Assembly: GCA_019454045.1 (NCBI GenBank)
Contig: SKCR01010147.1
Coordinates: 248,001 to 312,000 of the forward strand
From: Zanthoxylum bungeanum
Taxonomy: Eukaryota; Streptophyta; Magnoliopsida; Sapindales; Rutaceae
Direction of reading: 5' to 3'
DNA length: 64,000 bases
The translations under genes were made by a program, and so were the position numbers. Numbering within the stretch: the stretch's first letter is position 1; each line of letters opens with the position of its first letter. A model generated the notes under the pieces. It was given only the letters and a program-made list of their open reading frames with translations. It was not told the DNA's origin and did not search any database. This document shows positions 26,500 through 38,070 of the stretch, piece by piece.

Positions 26500-28107
26500 T
26501 GATGAGCGGAAAATAGATCACATTTTACCGCCCCTTTGACCTAATATTTTGTTAGTTTCTCGGGTTTGATGAATGTTTTGTGTTGTTTTGCAGATAAATA
26601 AAGTTTTAGGACTCAATGGAATCAACTCGGGGCTAAAACGATGAAAAACGGTGAAAAACAGACAAAATGGCAAAAACGTCATTTCCGCGTCGCAACGCGC
26701 ACTCCTTCTGCGTCGCAATGCACCGAGGATTACTATACTGCCGACATTTACTGTGTACGCGTCGTGACATAGAACCATTTGCACGTCGCGACGCGCGGTG
26801 CTCCGCGGACACGTGTCGTGATCACAACAAAACGCGTTTACGCGTTGGCGCATCGCGACGCGCAAAGCTTCTTGCACCGCGACGCGAAGGCCTAATTTTT
26901 GCCTATAAATTTAGTTCGATTTCATTTAGAATTTTGATACTTTCCCGAAGATTCTGAATAAGGATCTGAGGACTGTATCTTGTTTGTTTATATTTTTTTA
27001 TATTTTTAATTATGTATTTTTATTTCTAGTTTTAATAATAGTTTATTTGTTTTATTTTTATTTTATGTTTCGTACTTAATTTCCACTGGGGGACGGGTGA
27101 AACAATTAATATGATTATCTAGTCAATCTCACTTAATTTATAATATGGAAATTTTTATCTAATCACATGGATTAAAAAGTTAATACCGCCTTAATGACTA
27201 ATTTTATTTATGTAACATAATGTGACACTGCCTATATGGTCGGTCTTTAGGTGACAGATGATTACCGCCTATATGGCTGGTTTATGGACAAGTAATGACA
27301 CCACATTTATGGTTGGTTTGACTTAATTGGATAATACTGAAAAATTCTATATTATAATAAGTGAGATTCCTAGGTTTGAAATATTAACTGTGGATCCCCT
27401 AACCCTAGCATTTTATTTTTATTCTAGGGAAGTGATGAAACACAATATTCACATGCTCAATAATTGATTTAATTATATTATGTTTAATGCTTATTGTTGT
27501 CTGATCACCAATAAGATTGATGTGGTAAACTTAAAATGAACTTGGAAAATGGATTTTAAGTTTCAGTCTTAGATTCAATAGCTCACGATCTCCCTTAAGG
27601 ATAGAAAACCCTTAAAAGATTTCTTTCCAGGATAGACATATACCTGTCGGGCCAGGGTAGTCATAATTGGAACTTGACCTTAATGAATTCGGGTAACTTG
27701 GTTAACATTGGAATATAGTTAATTGGGTTACTTTGGATATTTGCATTCGACCATCGGAAGAGGCTTTTGCATATCTTCGTGTTCCAGGTTAGCAAACTGA
27801 TTTATTATTCATATATAAGAGAATCAATTCATCATTAGAATAATATTGTGTGGAATCATAACCATAAATGTTTGTGTCTTTTGTTTATTTTCCTTAGTAT
27901 TTTCTTTTGTGTTTTTATTTATTTAGCAAATCTACATTCAACCAACTAATCAAGCAATCATTCTCTTCTCTCTTTAATTAGATACCTGTAAATAAATAGA
28001 ATCGATAATTAATAACAACAATAGAAATTAAGTCATCATGGGATCAATATTTTTATACTACTTAAGCGATACGTGCGCTTGCGTAACGTGTGTGATTTCA
28101 CCGATCA
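26500..28107 (+). mobile_element. Solo LTR of a gypsy-type element
   Basis: 1608 bp, beginning TGATGAGCGG and ending CCGATCA, flanked by the direct 5-bp duplication AATTT (26495-26499 and 28108-28112). It has a TATA-like 'cctataaattt' near 26900, a CpG-rich block of CGTCGCGACGCGC-type repeats at 26690-26890, and a T-rich R-U5. No internal coding region or second LTR adjoins it, which fits LTR-LTR recombination. Open frames across the CpG-rich block are chance. The class assignment rests on the TGATGAGCGG start, familiar from plant gypsy LTRs. Confidence 0.85.
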
Positions 28108-28112
28108 AATTT

Positions 28113-28281
28113 CTTCATACCTCTCGCTTTCTCATCTTCTCCTACTCCTAGATTCTTTATGATTGTATAGAGGTATACAATCAGTAATCAGTTAACTAGG
28201 GCCACTCATCTGACTGTCTTTTCTATGACGAGACAAGTTCGATCGTTTCAGCCTAACTTTAGTTTAAGCATTAATGTATTT
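28113..28281. other. Short unannotated flank
   Basis: Single-copy-looking sequence between the solo LTR and the next element; nothing recognised. Confidence 0.4.
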
Positions 28282-28987
28282 GGAAAATTTCTTTTACCCC
28301 CTCCTATGACAATCTCCCTCCCATTGTCCCCTTACAAAATGACATTACAACCCTTCCTCCTTTAATTAAATTACTTTTTAATTTAATTATTTTATTTCCT
28401 TATTTTACTTTATAATTTAATTCTTTTATTTAATTCTTTTTTTCCCATTTATTTTTTCTTTATATTTATATTTTTCTCTCTCTTTTACTTATTTAATCAA
28501 TCTTATATATTATTTTTTATTTATTTTTCCTTTCTTTATTTATTTAATTTTTTTAAAATTTTTTATTAATTTATTTAACACTACTTATGTATAATAAAAA
28601 AATATTTTCTTTTATGTTAGTAATAATTTTTCATTTGTGACTAAAACGATTATATGTATAGCTTGCGAATAAATATTTTTTTTCAAATGAAAAGTCTCTT
28701 AAACCAATTTTATTTTAGTAATGTTCAGAGAAGAGTAAATATAATAATACAAAAAATACACGAAAATGTATAAAAACAAAAATTTTAATTTATGTTGTCT
28801 CTAAAGTCTCATCCTAGCGTACTTTGTGATATATTCATTACTTCGTATTACAATATGATAAATAAAGTAGAAAAAATATAAATAAAAGATATAAAGAATA
28901 TTAAATAAATTAAGGCAAAAAATTAGAAAATAATTAAATAATAAATTTCATTAATAAGATAAAAATAATTAATTAATTAATCTATAG

Positions 28988-29020
<33 letters not shown>

Positions 29021-29093
29021 TTTGTAAGAGATGTGGGAAATATAGTAATTTTTATGAGGGGGGTCTGCTAGGGGAATGGGAAAAACACCCCTC
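28282..29093. mobile_element. Possible non-autonomous DNA transposon with poor terminal repeats
   Basis: The left end is C-rich (ttttaccccctcc, then ctccctcccattgtcccc and cttacaaaat). The right end, complemented, gives a similar series (tttttcccattcccct, agacccccctcat, cttacaaaat). The flank ATGTATTT follows or precedes both ends once the MITE at 29100-29246 is removed. The interior is AT-rich and non-coding. Terminal matches are imperfect. Confidence 0.4.
28989..29017. repeat. (TA)n microsatellite
   Basis: About 14 TA units without interruption. Confidence 0.9.
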
Positions 29094-29099
29094 ATGTAT

Positions 29100-29246
29100 C
29101 AAAAATGCTACACATACATAAACTCTTACTTACAATTTCTACACCCCTCTCACTGTAGCTACAGTGATTACTGTAGCCTCACTGTAGCTACAGTGAGATG
29201 GGTGTAGAAATTGTAAGTAAGAGTTTATGTATGTGTATCATTGCTC
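29100..29246. mobile_element. 147-bp fold-back MITE, Mutator-like (copy 1)
   Basis: The arms of about 43 bp are near-perfect inverted repeats (one mismatch by eye, from aatgctacacatac to gtatgtgtatcatt). The core has the self-complementary CACTGTAGCTACAGTG twice. A 9-bp direct duplication CTCATGTAT flanks it (29091-29099 and 29247-29255). The length, end motif GAGCAATGATAC and core match the element at 43615-43761. A 9-bp duplication points to the Mutator superfamily. It encodes nothing; its transcript would fold into one long hairpin. Confidence 0.88.
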
Positions 29247-29255
29247 CTCATGTAT

Positions 29256-29641
29256 TTGAATTAATGTACAACTACGTATCCTTTACTATAACTAACATAT
29301 GTCAAATTTAATGAAACTTGGAGAAAGTCAAAATACAAATTAAATAAAGTTCAATGGATGATTGTTGGGATTTTCTAATTTCAGTCTCATCTCTATTATG
29401 GATTCAGATTAATTTTTTTCTTCTCAATCTCGTAGTGGATTTTGAATCAAGACGAAATCCTAAATCGAATAATTTAAGATCTTAAATTTTCAATGTAAAT
29501 TAAAATTTTAAAGACAAATATCAGAATTCAAAAAAAAAAATTTATATTGAATCATAATTTAAATTTTTATTTGAGATGAAAAATTAGCATAAATCTTATA
29601 TCGAATAATACGAGCTCTTGAATCCATTCGAGATTTTTCCT
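29256..29641. other. AT-rich non-coding stretch
   Basis: Nothing recognised between the MITE and the hAT target site. Confidence 0.4.
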
Positions 29642-30452
29642 CTCTTGACTAGACCCGGCCACGGTTCAAGTTCGAAATCGAAATCGAACTGGTAGGAATC
29701 GGTCGGTTCCGATTCCGATTTCGGAATCGGATTTGTTAAATTCGGTTAGGGTTCTGCCCTAATCGAACCGAATAGAATCGGATAATTCCAACTGTTCGAA
29801 TTAGAACCATCTGATTCCACGATTCCAATCGAAACCGTACGGTTCCGATCAGAATCGTTTGTCCCAACGGCTGCTATCCGTTGGGTAGCATGCCCAGGCC
29901 CAACTAGCCGTTGGGCCTCAGGCAATAGGGAGAAATGTCTCCCTGATGTCTTAATTTTTTATTATTATTTTTTTATAATGTTTAATTATTAAATTATCCT
30001 TAATAATATTAATAAAACAGCTAGTTTTAGAGGAATTTAGATATCACAAAAATAATCCACATATGTATAAATATGGGTCATATATTTCATTATTTCAACA
30101 CATCAATTCTCAATTCTCTCAATTTCTTTAAATCTCTCATTCCCAATTCTCTCATCTTCAATTTCTCCTATTGATTTAATTTTGTAATTCTTCAATATTA
30201 ACAAACAATGGCAAGCTCATCTGAGAACACCATGTCCAATGTGACAACCCAAGAGAGCGGCCAAAATATCAGTACATGGAGAAGAGATGTTCAGTGTCGA
30301 TCTTCCGATATTTTCAAAATTCATTTTCATTTAGTCGAGACTGAGAATGAAGGCTCAAGAGCAATATGAAAATATTGTAGTGTATCTTACAAATTTACTG
30401 GCGGCTATGACAATATGAACAAGCACTTGGATAGACATCATGCCGCTGAAAT

Positions 30453-33214
30453 TAGACCCGGTCACGGTTCCGGTTCGGAACCGAACTTGTTGGAACTGGT
30501 CTGTTCTGGTTCCAACTGGCTCTGGTTTCAGAACCATTATCGAAATTGATTTTTTCGATTCAGTTAGGGTTCGCCCCTAGCCGAATCGAACTGTTCGAAT
30601 CAGAACAGTTGGAACCGTTCGGTTCCAACAGTTCTGATTGGAACCGTTGGGCAGGGCAGGCCCGGCCCAACGACTCCCTACCCAAAAAAAGATTTTATTT
30701 TTTTTAAATATAATTACTAAATTACCCTTAATAACATTAATAAAACGGCTAGTTTTAGGGGCATTTTAGTTATCACGAAAATAATCAAAAAATGTATAAA
30801 TTTGGATTATTCTTCATTTTTCAACACACCAATTCTCAATTCTCTCAATTTCTTTAATTCTCTCATTTTCAATTCTCTCATCTTCAATTTCTCATTCTCA
30901 ATTCTCTCATTCTTCAATATTTCTTTAACAAAAAATGACAAGCTCATCTGAGAACATCATGTCCAATGTGTCAACCTAAGAGAGCGACCAAAGTATTGGT
31001 AAATGGAGAAGAGAAGTTTAAGTCTCGATCCTCCGATATTTTCAAAATATATTTTCATTTAGTCGAGACTAAAAATGAAGGTCCATGAGCAATATGCAAC
31101 TGTTGTGGTGTATCTTACAAATTTACTGGTGGCTATGAAAATATGAACAAGCACTTGGATAGACACCATGCCGCACATCTTTCTTTAAGTTTTGGTAAAA
31201 AAAAATTACTTTTACTAATTATGTTCGAAATGCTTTAAATTATGATGCCTGTAAAATGACTAGAAATATAACAAAACGTCAAATTTTTAAATTATACAAA
31301 GATGGTAAAATTATTTTAAATGAAATATTTAAAGATATTAAATGTCGTCTTTCTATTTGTTCTGATATTTAGAGTGACCATTGGCAAACACACTCATACA
31401 TGGGTGTGACTTGTCATTGGATTGATGCATCATGGAACATGCAAAAATGATTTATTGCATTTAGAGTTCTTGATGGGCAACATACTGCACAAAATATTTA
31501 TAGAATGATTAAAGTAAATTTTGATGAATATGGTTTATTAGGTAAAATTTTAACAATTGATTTTGACAATGTATTTGCAAATACTACATCAATTAGAGTT
31601 TTAAAAGAACTATGCCAACCAAATTTAGGGGGTCGACTTTTTCATGTTCGTTGCACATGCCATGTCCTTAATTTATGTGTTCAAGATGGTCTGACTTTTT
31701 TAGCACCTTACATTGATCCTATTGAGATTGCACTTAATTTTATTTGGTCATATTCTAAAGTTAGGAGAGAATGAGCCAAGTTTTGTAAATTAAATGGTGT
31801 TAAATCGGTAAAATTTTCACGAGATATTCCAACACGTTGGAATTTAACTTATTTTCTTTTAAGTCAAGCTTTCCAATAAAAAGATGTATTATGTAGTTTT
31901 TTCCCCCAACATGTTCAACATATCACACTTTTTCATAATCAATGGGATATTTATGAAAAAATTTAGAACTTTTAACAAAAATTTTAAGATGCTACAAATA
32001 TTTTTAACGGAGTTTATTATCCTACAATAAATTTATTTATTGTTGAAAGTTTGAATATTGTTGGTACTCTATATGAGCATGCTGAAAGTTCTTATCATAA
32101 TGATATTGTTTTAATTGAAGCTATTGGTGTTATGAAGAGAAAATGATTGATTTATTTTAAAGACATTTCATTATTATATCTTATTGCCACAGTTTTTGAT
32201 CCTAGATTTAAAATATAAGGTTTGAATAATGTCTTACAAACTTACTACACATATTTAGGAATATCTGACGAAATTGATATTACAAAAATAATAGATAAAA
32301 TAAAAATTGATTTAATAGATTTATTTAATGATTATATTAGTACATATAACTTGCAAACATAGGACAATCTAATAGTGAACTCGTAATTGGTTCAAGACTT
32401 AGCGTAGGTGATCGTTGATTACTACAAAGAAATAAAAAAACATAGGAATAACACGGCTAACAACCCGAAATTAGATAATTATTTATCTATCAATTTCGAG
32501 TTTCCAACTGAAAGTTTAGTGCGTAAAAATTTTCAAGTACTTGAATGGTGGAACCGACATCAAAATTTCTATAATATTTTATCAATTATTGATAAAGAGG
32601 TGATGGCAGCATCTGTTTCCACCATTGCGGTTGAACAAACCTTCAGCTTATGAGGTAATATTTTGGAAACGAGACGGTCTTCATTACATCCAAGCACTTT
32701 AGAAGAAACAACATGTGTGGATGATTAGACCCGAGCTGATCTAAGGCAACAAAAAGATGCCCCCGATGACTTTGAAGACTTGTTCGACAATGCATTTGCA
32801 AGTGCAAGCGGAACGGGAGCTGAATGATCAACAGGCACTGATAATGATGATGATTGATAAGTTGGAATAATTGTAATAGGGAACTATCTTAAAATATAAT
32901 GGAACTATGTGAGCTTTGATTCCTCTCACCCCTAAAGGATACGTAGGCAACTTAAGTTTGTAAAAATTTAAGTTCAAGCTCTTTAATTTTATTTTTAGTT
33001 TAATGTAATCTAAATTCAAATTAGTAATATTAAATAAATTTTTTAATCTCATATTTAATTTTTTTTCTTTAAAAAAAATCATTATTAAATTTAAAATAAA
33101 AAAACAGAACTAAACTGGAATCGTCCAGTTCGATTCCGGTTCCACAAGTGTGGAAGTGGGAACAGTTCGATTTGGTTCTGGTTCGCAACCGAACCGAACC
33201 GTTGGCTAGGTCTA
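30453..33214 (+). mobile_element. Inner hAT transposon inserted in the outer hAT
   Basis: 2762 bp. The ends are TAGACCCGGTCACGG and, complemented, TAGACCTAGCCAACG. They are flanked by a perfect 8-bp duplication GCTGAAAT (30445-30452 and 33215-33222), the hallmark of hAT. It is in the same orientation as its host and closely related to it, with the same leader, zinc finger and C-terminus. Confidence 0.95.
30935..32857 (+). pseudogene. hAT transposase of the inner element
   Basis: It runs from MTSSSENIMSN, through a BED finger region (GGYENMNKHLDRHH near 31120) and a core (TCHWIDASWNM near 31410, LTIDFDNVFANT near 31550, FHVRCTCHVLNLCVQDG near 31640), to the C-terminal dimerisation motif (ASVSTIAVEQTFSL near 32610) and an acidic tail. 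At least a dozen stops and several frameshifts break it. It is a close relative of the host copy, and the pair allows mutual repair of the alignment. Confidence 0.88.
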
Positions 33215-35096
33215 GCTGAAATTGGACTTGATACAACACAAACTCAAATGGGCAGGTACGCATCATCTTGTAGAGGTACGAGTTCGTTAAATTTATTTAA
33301 ATATTCTGATGCTAAAAATATAGAAGAATTTGCTAAATTTACTTGTATGAGACATTTTATTTAAGTTTTGGTGAAAATTATTTTACTGATTATGTTCGAA
33401 ATGCTTTAAATCTTGTTGTTTTTAAAATGCCTAAAAATACAACAAAATAACAAATTTTTAAATTATACAAAGATGGTAAAATTATTTTAAATGAAATATT
33501 TAAAGATATTAAATGTAGTCTTTCTATTTGTTCTAATATTTGGAATGACCATTGGCAAACACACTCATACATAGGTGTGACTTGTCATTGGATTGATGCA
33601 TCATGGAACATGCAAAAATGACTTATTGCATTTAAAGTTTTTTATAAGCATCATACTGCATAAAATATTTATAGAATGATTAAAGTAATTTTTGATAAAT
33701 ATAGTTTAGTAGGTAAGATTTTAACAATTGGTTTTGACAATACTTTTGCAAATACTACATCAATTGGAGATTTAAAAGAAATATGCCATCAAATTTGGGT
33801 GGTCAATTTTTCCATGTTCGTTGCACATGTCATATCTTTAATTTATGTGTTCAAAATGGTCTGACTTTTTTAGAACATCACATTAATTCTATTAAGATTA
33901 CACTTAATTGTATTTGGTTATATTCTATAATGTCATGAGAGAATGTGTCAAGTTTTGTAAATTAAATGGTGTTAAATCGGTAAATTTTTCACGAGATGTT
34001 CCAGCTCGTTGGAATTCAACTTATTTTCTTTTAATTCAAGCTTTTCAATAGAAAGATGTATTATATAATTTTTTTTCCCAGCATGTTCAATATATAACAC
34101 TTTTTCCTAGTCAATGGGATATTTGTGAAAAAAAATAGAACTTTTAAAAGTTTTTAATGATGCAAAAAATATTTTTAGTGGAGTTTATTATTTTATAACA
34201 AATTTATTTGTTGTTGAATGTTTAAATATTATTGGTACTCTATATGAGCATGCTGAAAGTTCAAATATTAATTATATTATTTTAATTGAAGCTATTACTG
34301 TTATGATGAGAAAATAGTTGACTTATTTTAAAAATATTTCATTACTTTATCTTATTGTCACATTTTTTTATCCTAAATTTAAATTAGAATGTTTGAATAG
34401 TGGCTTACAAACTTATTATGCATTTTTAAGAATATACAATGAAATTAATGTTAGAAAAATAATAGATGAAATAAAAATTGATTTAATAGATTTATTTAAT
34501 GAGTATGTCAGTATATATAACTTGCAATCATCAGGATAATCTAGTAGTGAACCCATAATACATTCAAGACTTAGCGCAAGTGATCATTAGTTACTACAAC
34601 AAAATAAAAAATAGCCACGACTAACAATCCGAAATTAGATGATTATTTATCTATCAATTTCGAGTTTTCTCCTGAAGGTTTAATAAGTAAAAATTTTCAA
34701 GTACTTGACTGGTGAAACCAACATCAAAATATCTATCATGTTTTATCAATTATTGCTAAAGAGGTGCTGGCAGTACCTTTTTCCACCGTTGCGGTTGAAC
34801 AAGACTTCAACTTAGGAGGTAATATTTTAGAAGCGAGATGGTTTTCAATACATTCAAGCACTTTGGAAGTAACATGTGTGGATGATTGGACCCGAACTGA
34901 TCTGAGGCAACAAGAAGATGCCTCCGATGACTTTGAAGATTTGTACGACAATGCATCTGCAAGTGCAAGCGGAATGAGAGCTAAAGGATCAACAACAGGT
35001 ACAGATAATGATGATGAATAAATAATTATAATGGGGAACTATCTAAAAAATATAATGGAACTACGTGAACTTTTATTCCTCTCACCCAATAAGAAC

Positions 35097-36209
35097 TTAT
35101 ATGTGCAGTTCATACCCACTTATTCATGTATTCTTAGTTTACTATTTTATTAGATTCTGTGCTAATTAATGTATTTTGTAGTTTATTTTGTGCCTGGCGC
35201 TGCGGCGCCCTTCAGCATCTCATATAAAATGCTAAGAGTTTGACGCCGCGGCGCCGGAGCATAATGACTCCAAGACTTTCTTATAAATACATAAGCTCGT
35301 CCAAAACCCCTAGGAGAGAATAGGCTAATACACAGAAAACACTCAAAAACACATATTTTAGAGAGATCCATGGAGGAGGATTGAAGAGCGACAAGAGGAG
35401 ACGAAGGCGGTGACGTCCGAAGAGGAAATGATTCAATTCGGATTTTATCATCTAGTTTCTTTCTTTAAACTCTAATGGTGTCCAATATGTGCATGACCCT
35501 ATTTTCATTTTTTTTTTATCTTTAGTCATGAACTAACTCCATAATTTTATAGGATGATGTAGCCAATGCTTGAACTTATGTATTGTTTGTCAATTTGAGT
35601 TTTATGAAGTTATATTTCAGTTTATTTATATTCTTTTGTGTTTAATGCTTCTTGTTTGCTGGCCATAAATTGAGATGGTGAATATTTAGAATCTATCGCT
35701 TGAGAGAGAGGGATTTTGAATAGGATCTAGAGAATATGACCTATGAGATTTGTAGAGTTCGAGAGAATCTATAATCCCTTTGAAGTCATTAACAAAGAGT
35801 CACATAACGTAATGAATTGTTGACTTCTAGATTTTTATAGGGATATCGAAGTTTGTAATTGATAATCTTTTCACTATTACTCAGGGGATGGAGTGGAATA
35901 CCTTAGGATTCTTGACTTATAAATAATGTAACTGAATAAGGATTGAATGGCATTACAAATATATAGGGGATAGTTAGGTGAAATCATACTCTAGAATCTC
36001 TCGTATCTTGGTTTCTCCTCATATCTTATTTATTTATCTTTTAGTTTTAACTTCGTTTATATTAAATTTCTTTCTAAATAAAGTTAAGTTTATCAATTAT
36101 AGTACTTAGTGTGAGTTTGATTACAATCCATGTGGGTTTGACACTATTCACTCATTTTTACTAGAACTTGACACTGTACACTTGCGGTACGATATAAAAT
36201 ATCACAACA
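35097..36209 (+). repeat. 5' LTR of the Athila-like element
   Basis: 1113 bp, matching 39359-40596 except for a missing block of about 125 bp after 'tagtttatttt' (near 35184), and a mutated start (TTATATGTG for TGATAAGTG). It contains GC-rich CTGGCGCTGCGGCGCCC (near 35191) ahead of a TATA-like 'cttataaatac' near 35280. Confidence 0.9.
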
Positions 36210-36215
36210 AGTTTT

Positions 36216-36233
36216 TGACGCCGTTTTCGGGGA
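36216..36233 (+). other. Primer-binding site (Asp tRNA type)
   Basis: TGACGCCGTTTTCGGGGA resembles TGGCGCCGTTGCCGGGGA, the complement of the 3' end of plant tRNA-Asp, used by Athila/Tat-group elements. Confidence 0.8.
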
Positions 36234-36363
36234 TTATTAATTTAATTCACACTAATATTATTACCAAGTAATCTTAGCTTTAATTTAGGTTTTTATTTTA
36301 TATTTTTAGTTTATCTTTATTTTTATTTTTTTTGCTTTTTTATTTTTTTGTTTTTATATTGTA

Positions 36364-38070
36364 ATCAGAGATCACTTCAAGCCGGTCATAGATGATAATT
36401 ACTCTGGGATTGCGCATCCGCCAATCAATGCTAACAACTTTGAGCTGAAACCTTCATTGATTAATATGGTGCAAAAGAATCAGTTTGGGGGTTCAGCTGT
36501 AGAGGATCCCAATATGCATTTAAGGATGTTCCTAGAGATGGAAGACACCATAAAGATGAATGGTATGACTAAATAGGCTATCATACTACGCTTATTATCA
36601 TTCTCTTTAAGGGATAAAGCATGTGATTGACTTCAATCAATACAGATGGGAAGTATCATGAGATGACAGGATATGACCATGAAATTTCTTGAAAGGTTCT
36701 TTCCACCAACTAAATCAGCTCAACTGAGAGCAGAAATTAGCATATTTAAGCAGCTGGAGACTGAGAATCTGTATGAAGCATGGGAACGCTTTAAGGATCT
36801 ACTCCGAAGATGCCCACAACACGATTATGCAGGCTGGGTACAGATTCAGTTGTTCTATAATGGGCTGAATGGTTCGAATATGACTGTGGTTGATGCAGCA
36901 GTTGGGGGAGCTCTATTCAAGAAGTCAACAAAGGATGCATACAATCTGTTAGAAGAAATAGCCATTAACCACTTCCAATGGCCAAGTGAACGCATTACGG
37001 TGACCAAGGTGGCTGGCATACATGAAGTGGAACCTCTCGTGGCACTTACAGCTCAGATATCAATCCTATCGACTCATATAGCAGCCCTAATAAATCCACG
37101 AGTACAACCATCTATTGAATCTGCGGCGGCTGCAAATATGCTGTTATTGGAAAAAGACCCAAGCTTTTAGCAAATCCAATATGTGAACAATCAGAACTTC
37201 AACAACTACAGAGGAAATCTTGTGCCTAACTATTATCATCCAAATTTGTCATATTCTAATACAAAGAATGTCTTGCAACCTCTTTATGGCTTCAACAGTC
37301 AAAGAACTGAGCAGAAAACTTCCTTAGAAGACCTTATGAGCACATTTGTAGCTACAATTTCAAAGAGGTTTGAGAAGAATGAGTCGAGGTTGAACAACAT
37401 CGAAACATATATGGGCAATATAGGGGCAACAATAAAATCTTTAGAAGTGCAAATTGGGAAGCTTGCTTCTTCTATGGCTAATCAACAGAAAGAGGCACTC
37501 CCGAGTAATACCGAAGTCAATCCTAAAGAGCAGTGTCAAGCCATAACCCTCAGGAGCGGAAAATGGATTAAAGACACCTCTCAGGACCAAGGTAGTCAAG
37601 TCAAAGAAGCAGCAATTCAAGAGGATACAGGAATAAAAGAAGAGAACAATACAACAGATCCTCCATATAAGCCATCACCCTCCATATGGGAAAATGACCA
37701 TGTGTTAGGCACGTATCCATGTGCTCAGACCAACACGCAGAGTGAACCGGCAGTTGAGCAACAAATGAGCAAAGTGCAGCCATGCATAAAAGAAGATTCT
37801 CCACAGCTAGACCAGAAACCACTCCCAAAGTGCCGCAAAAAGAGGAAAAGAATGGTCAGTGCTCACTTGAAGATGATCTCTGGAAGGCTAAAAAGGAGGT
37901 CAAGCCAATTTTTCCAGATGTGCAGTCCAAAATCAGTAGACCTTGGAGGAACATCTATGGATAAACTGCCATAGCTTGCCATACTATCTTTTTTATATCA
38001 TAACAACCGGTGGATACCAAAGAAAAAGGCAGATGAGACTATATGATTTGCTAAACTGAAACCACCATGA
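36364..38070 (+). pseudogene. Athila-like gag, protease segment deleted
   Basis: One frame runs from IRDHFKPVIDDNYSGIAHP through the gag core (NNFELKPSLINMVQ, EDPNMHLRMFLEM, RFFPPTKSAQLR, LYEAWERFKDLLRRCPQHD, FYNGLNGSNMTVVDAA, NHFQWPSER). It continues into the NFNNYRG and FEKNESRLNNIETYMGN region, then a basic tail (KKRKRMVSAHLKMISGRLK) ending KLKPP. At least six stops interrupt the frame, without a frameshift. Compared with the minus-strand relative (60765-63214), the frame jumps from PPYKPSPS to ENDHVLGT near 37685, losing the whole protease domain of roughly 250 residues. No start codon equivalent to the relative's MATENIE is preserved. Confidence 0.85.

Larger units (their letters stand above)
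30208..35021 (+). pseudogene. hAT transposase of the outer element, split by a sister hAT
   Basis: The start is MASSSENTMSN at 30208. A BED-type zinc finger (CSVSYKFTGGYDNMNKHLDRHH) runs to 30444, where the second hAT enters. The gene resumes at 33223 (GLDTTQTQMGRYAS), continues with a hAT catalytic-core sequence (TCHWIDASWNM near 33585, LTIGFDNTFANT near 33720) and ends with the hAT C-terminal dimerisation region (VPFSTVAVEQDFNLGG near 34780) and an acidic tail stopping at 35021. Stops and frameshifts are numerous; for example the first Cys pair of the finger is damaged by a stop near 30367. The family is the plant Ac/RICESLEEPER-like group. Confidence 0.85.

Noticed and set aside
26518..26957. 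Open frames on both strands rich in Arg/Cys/His
   Set aside because: They cross the CpG-rich repeat block of a solo LTR; the composition explains the lack of stops.
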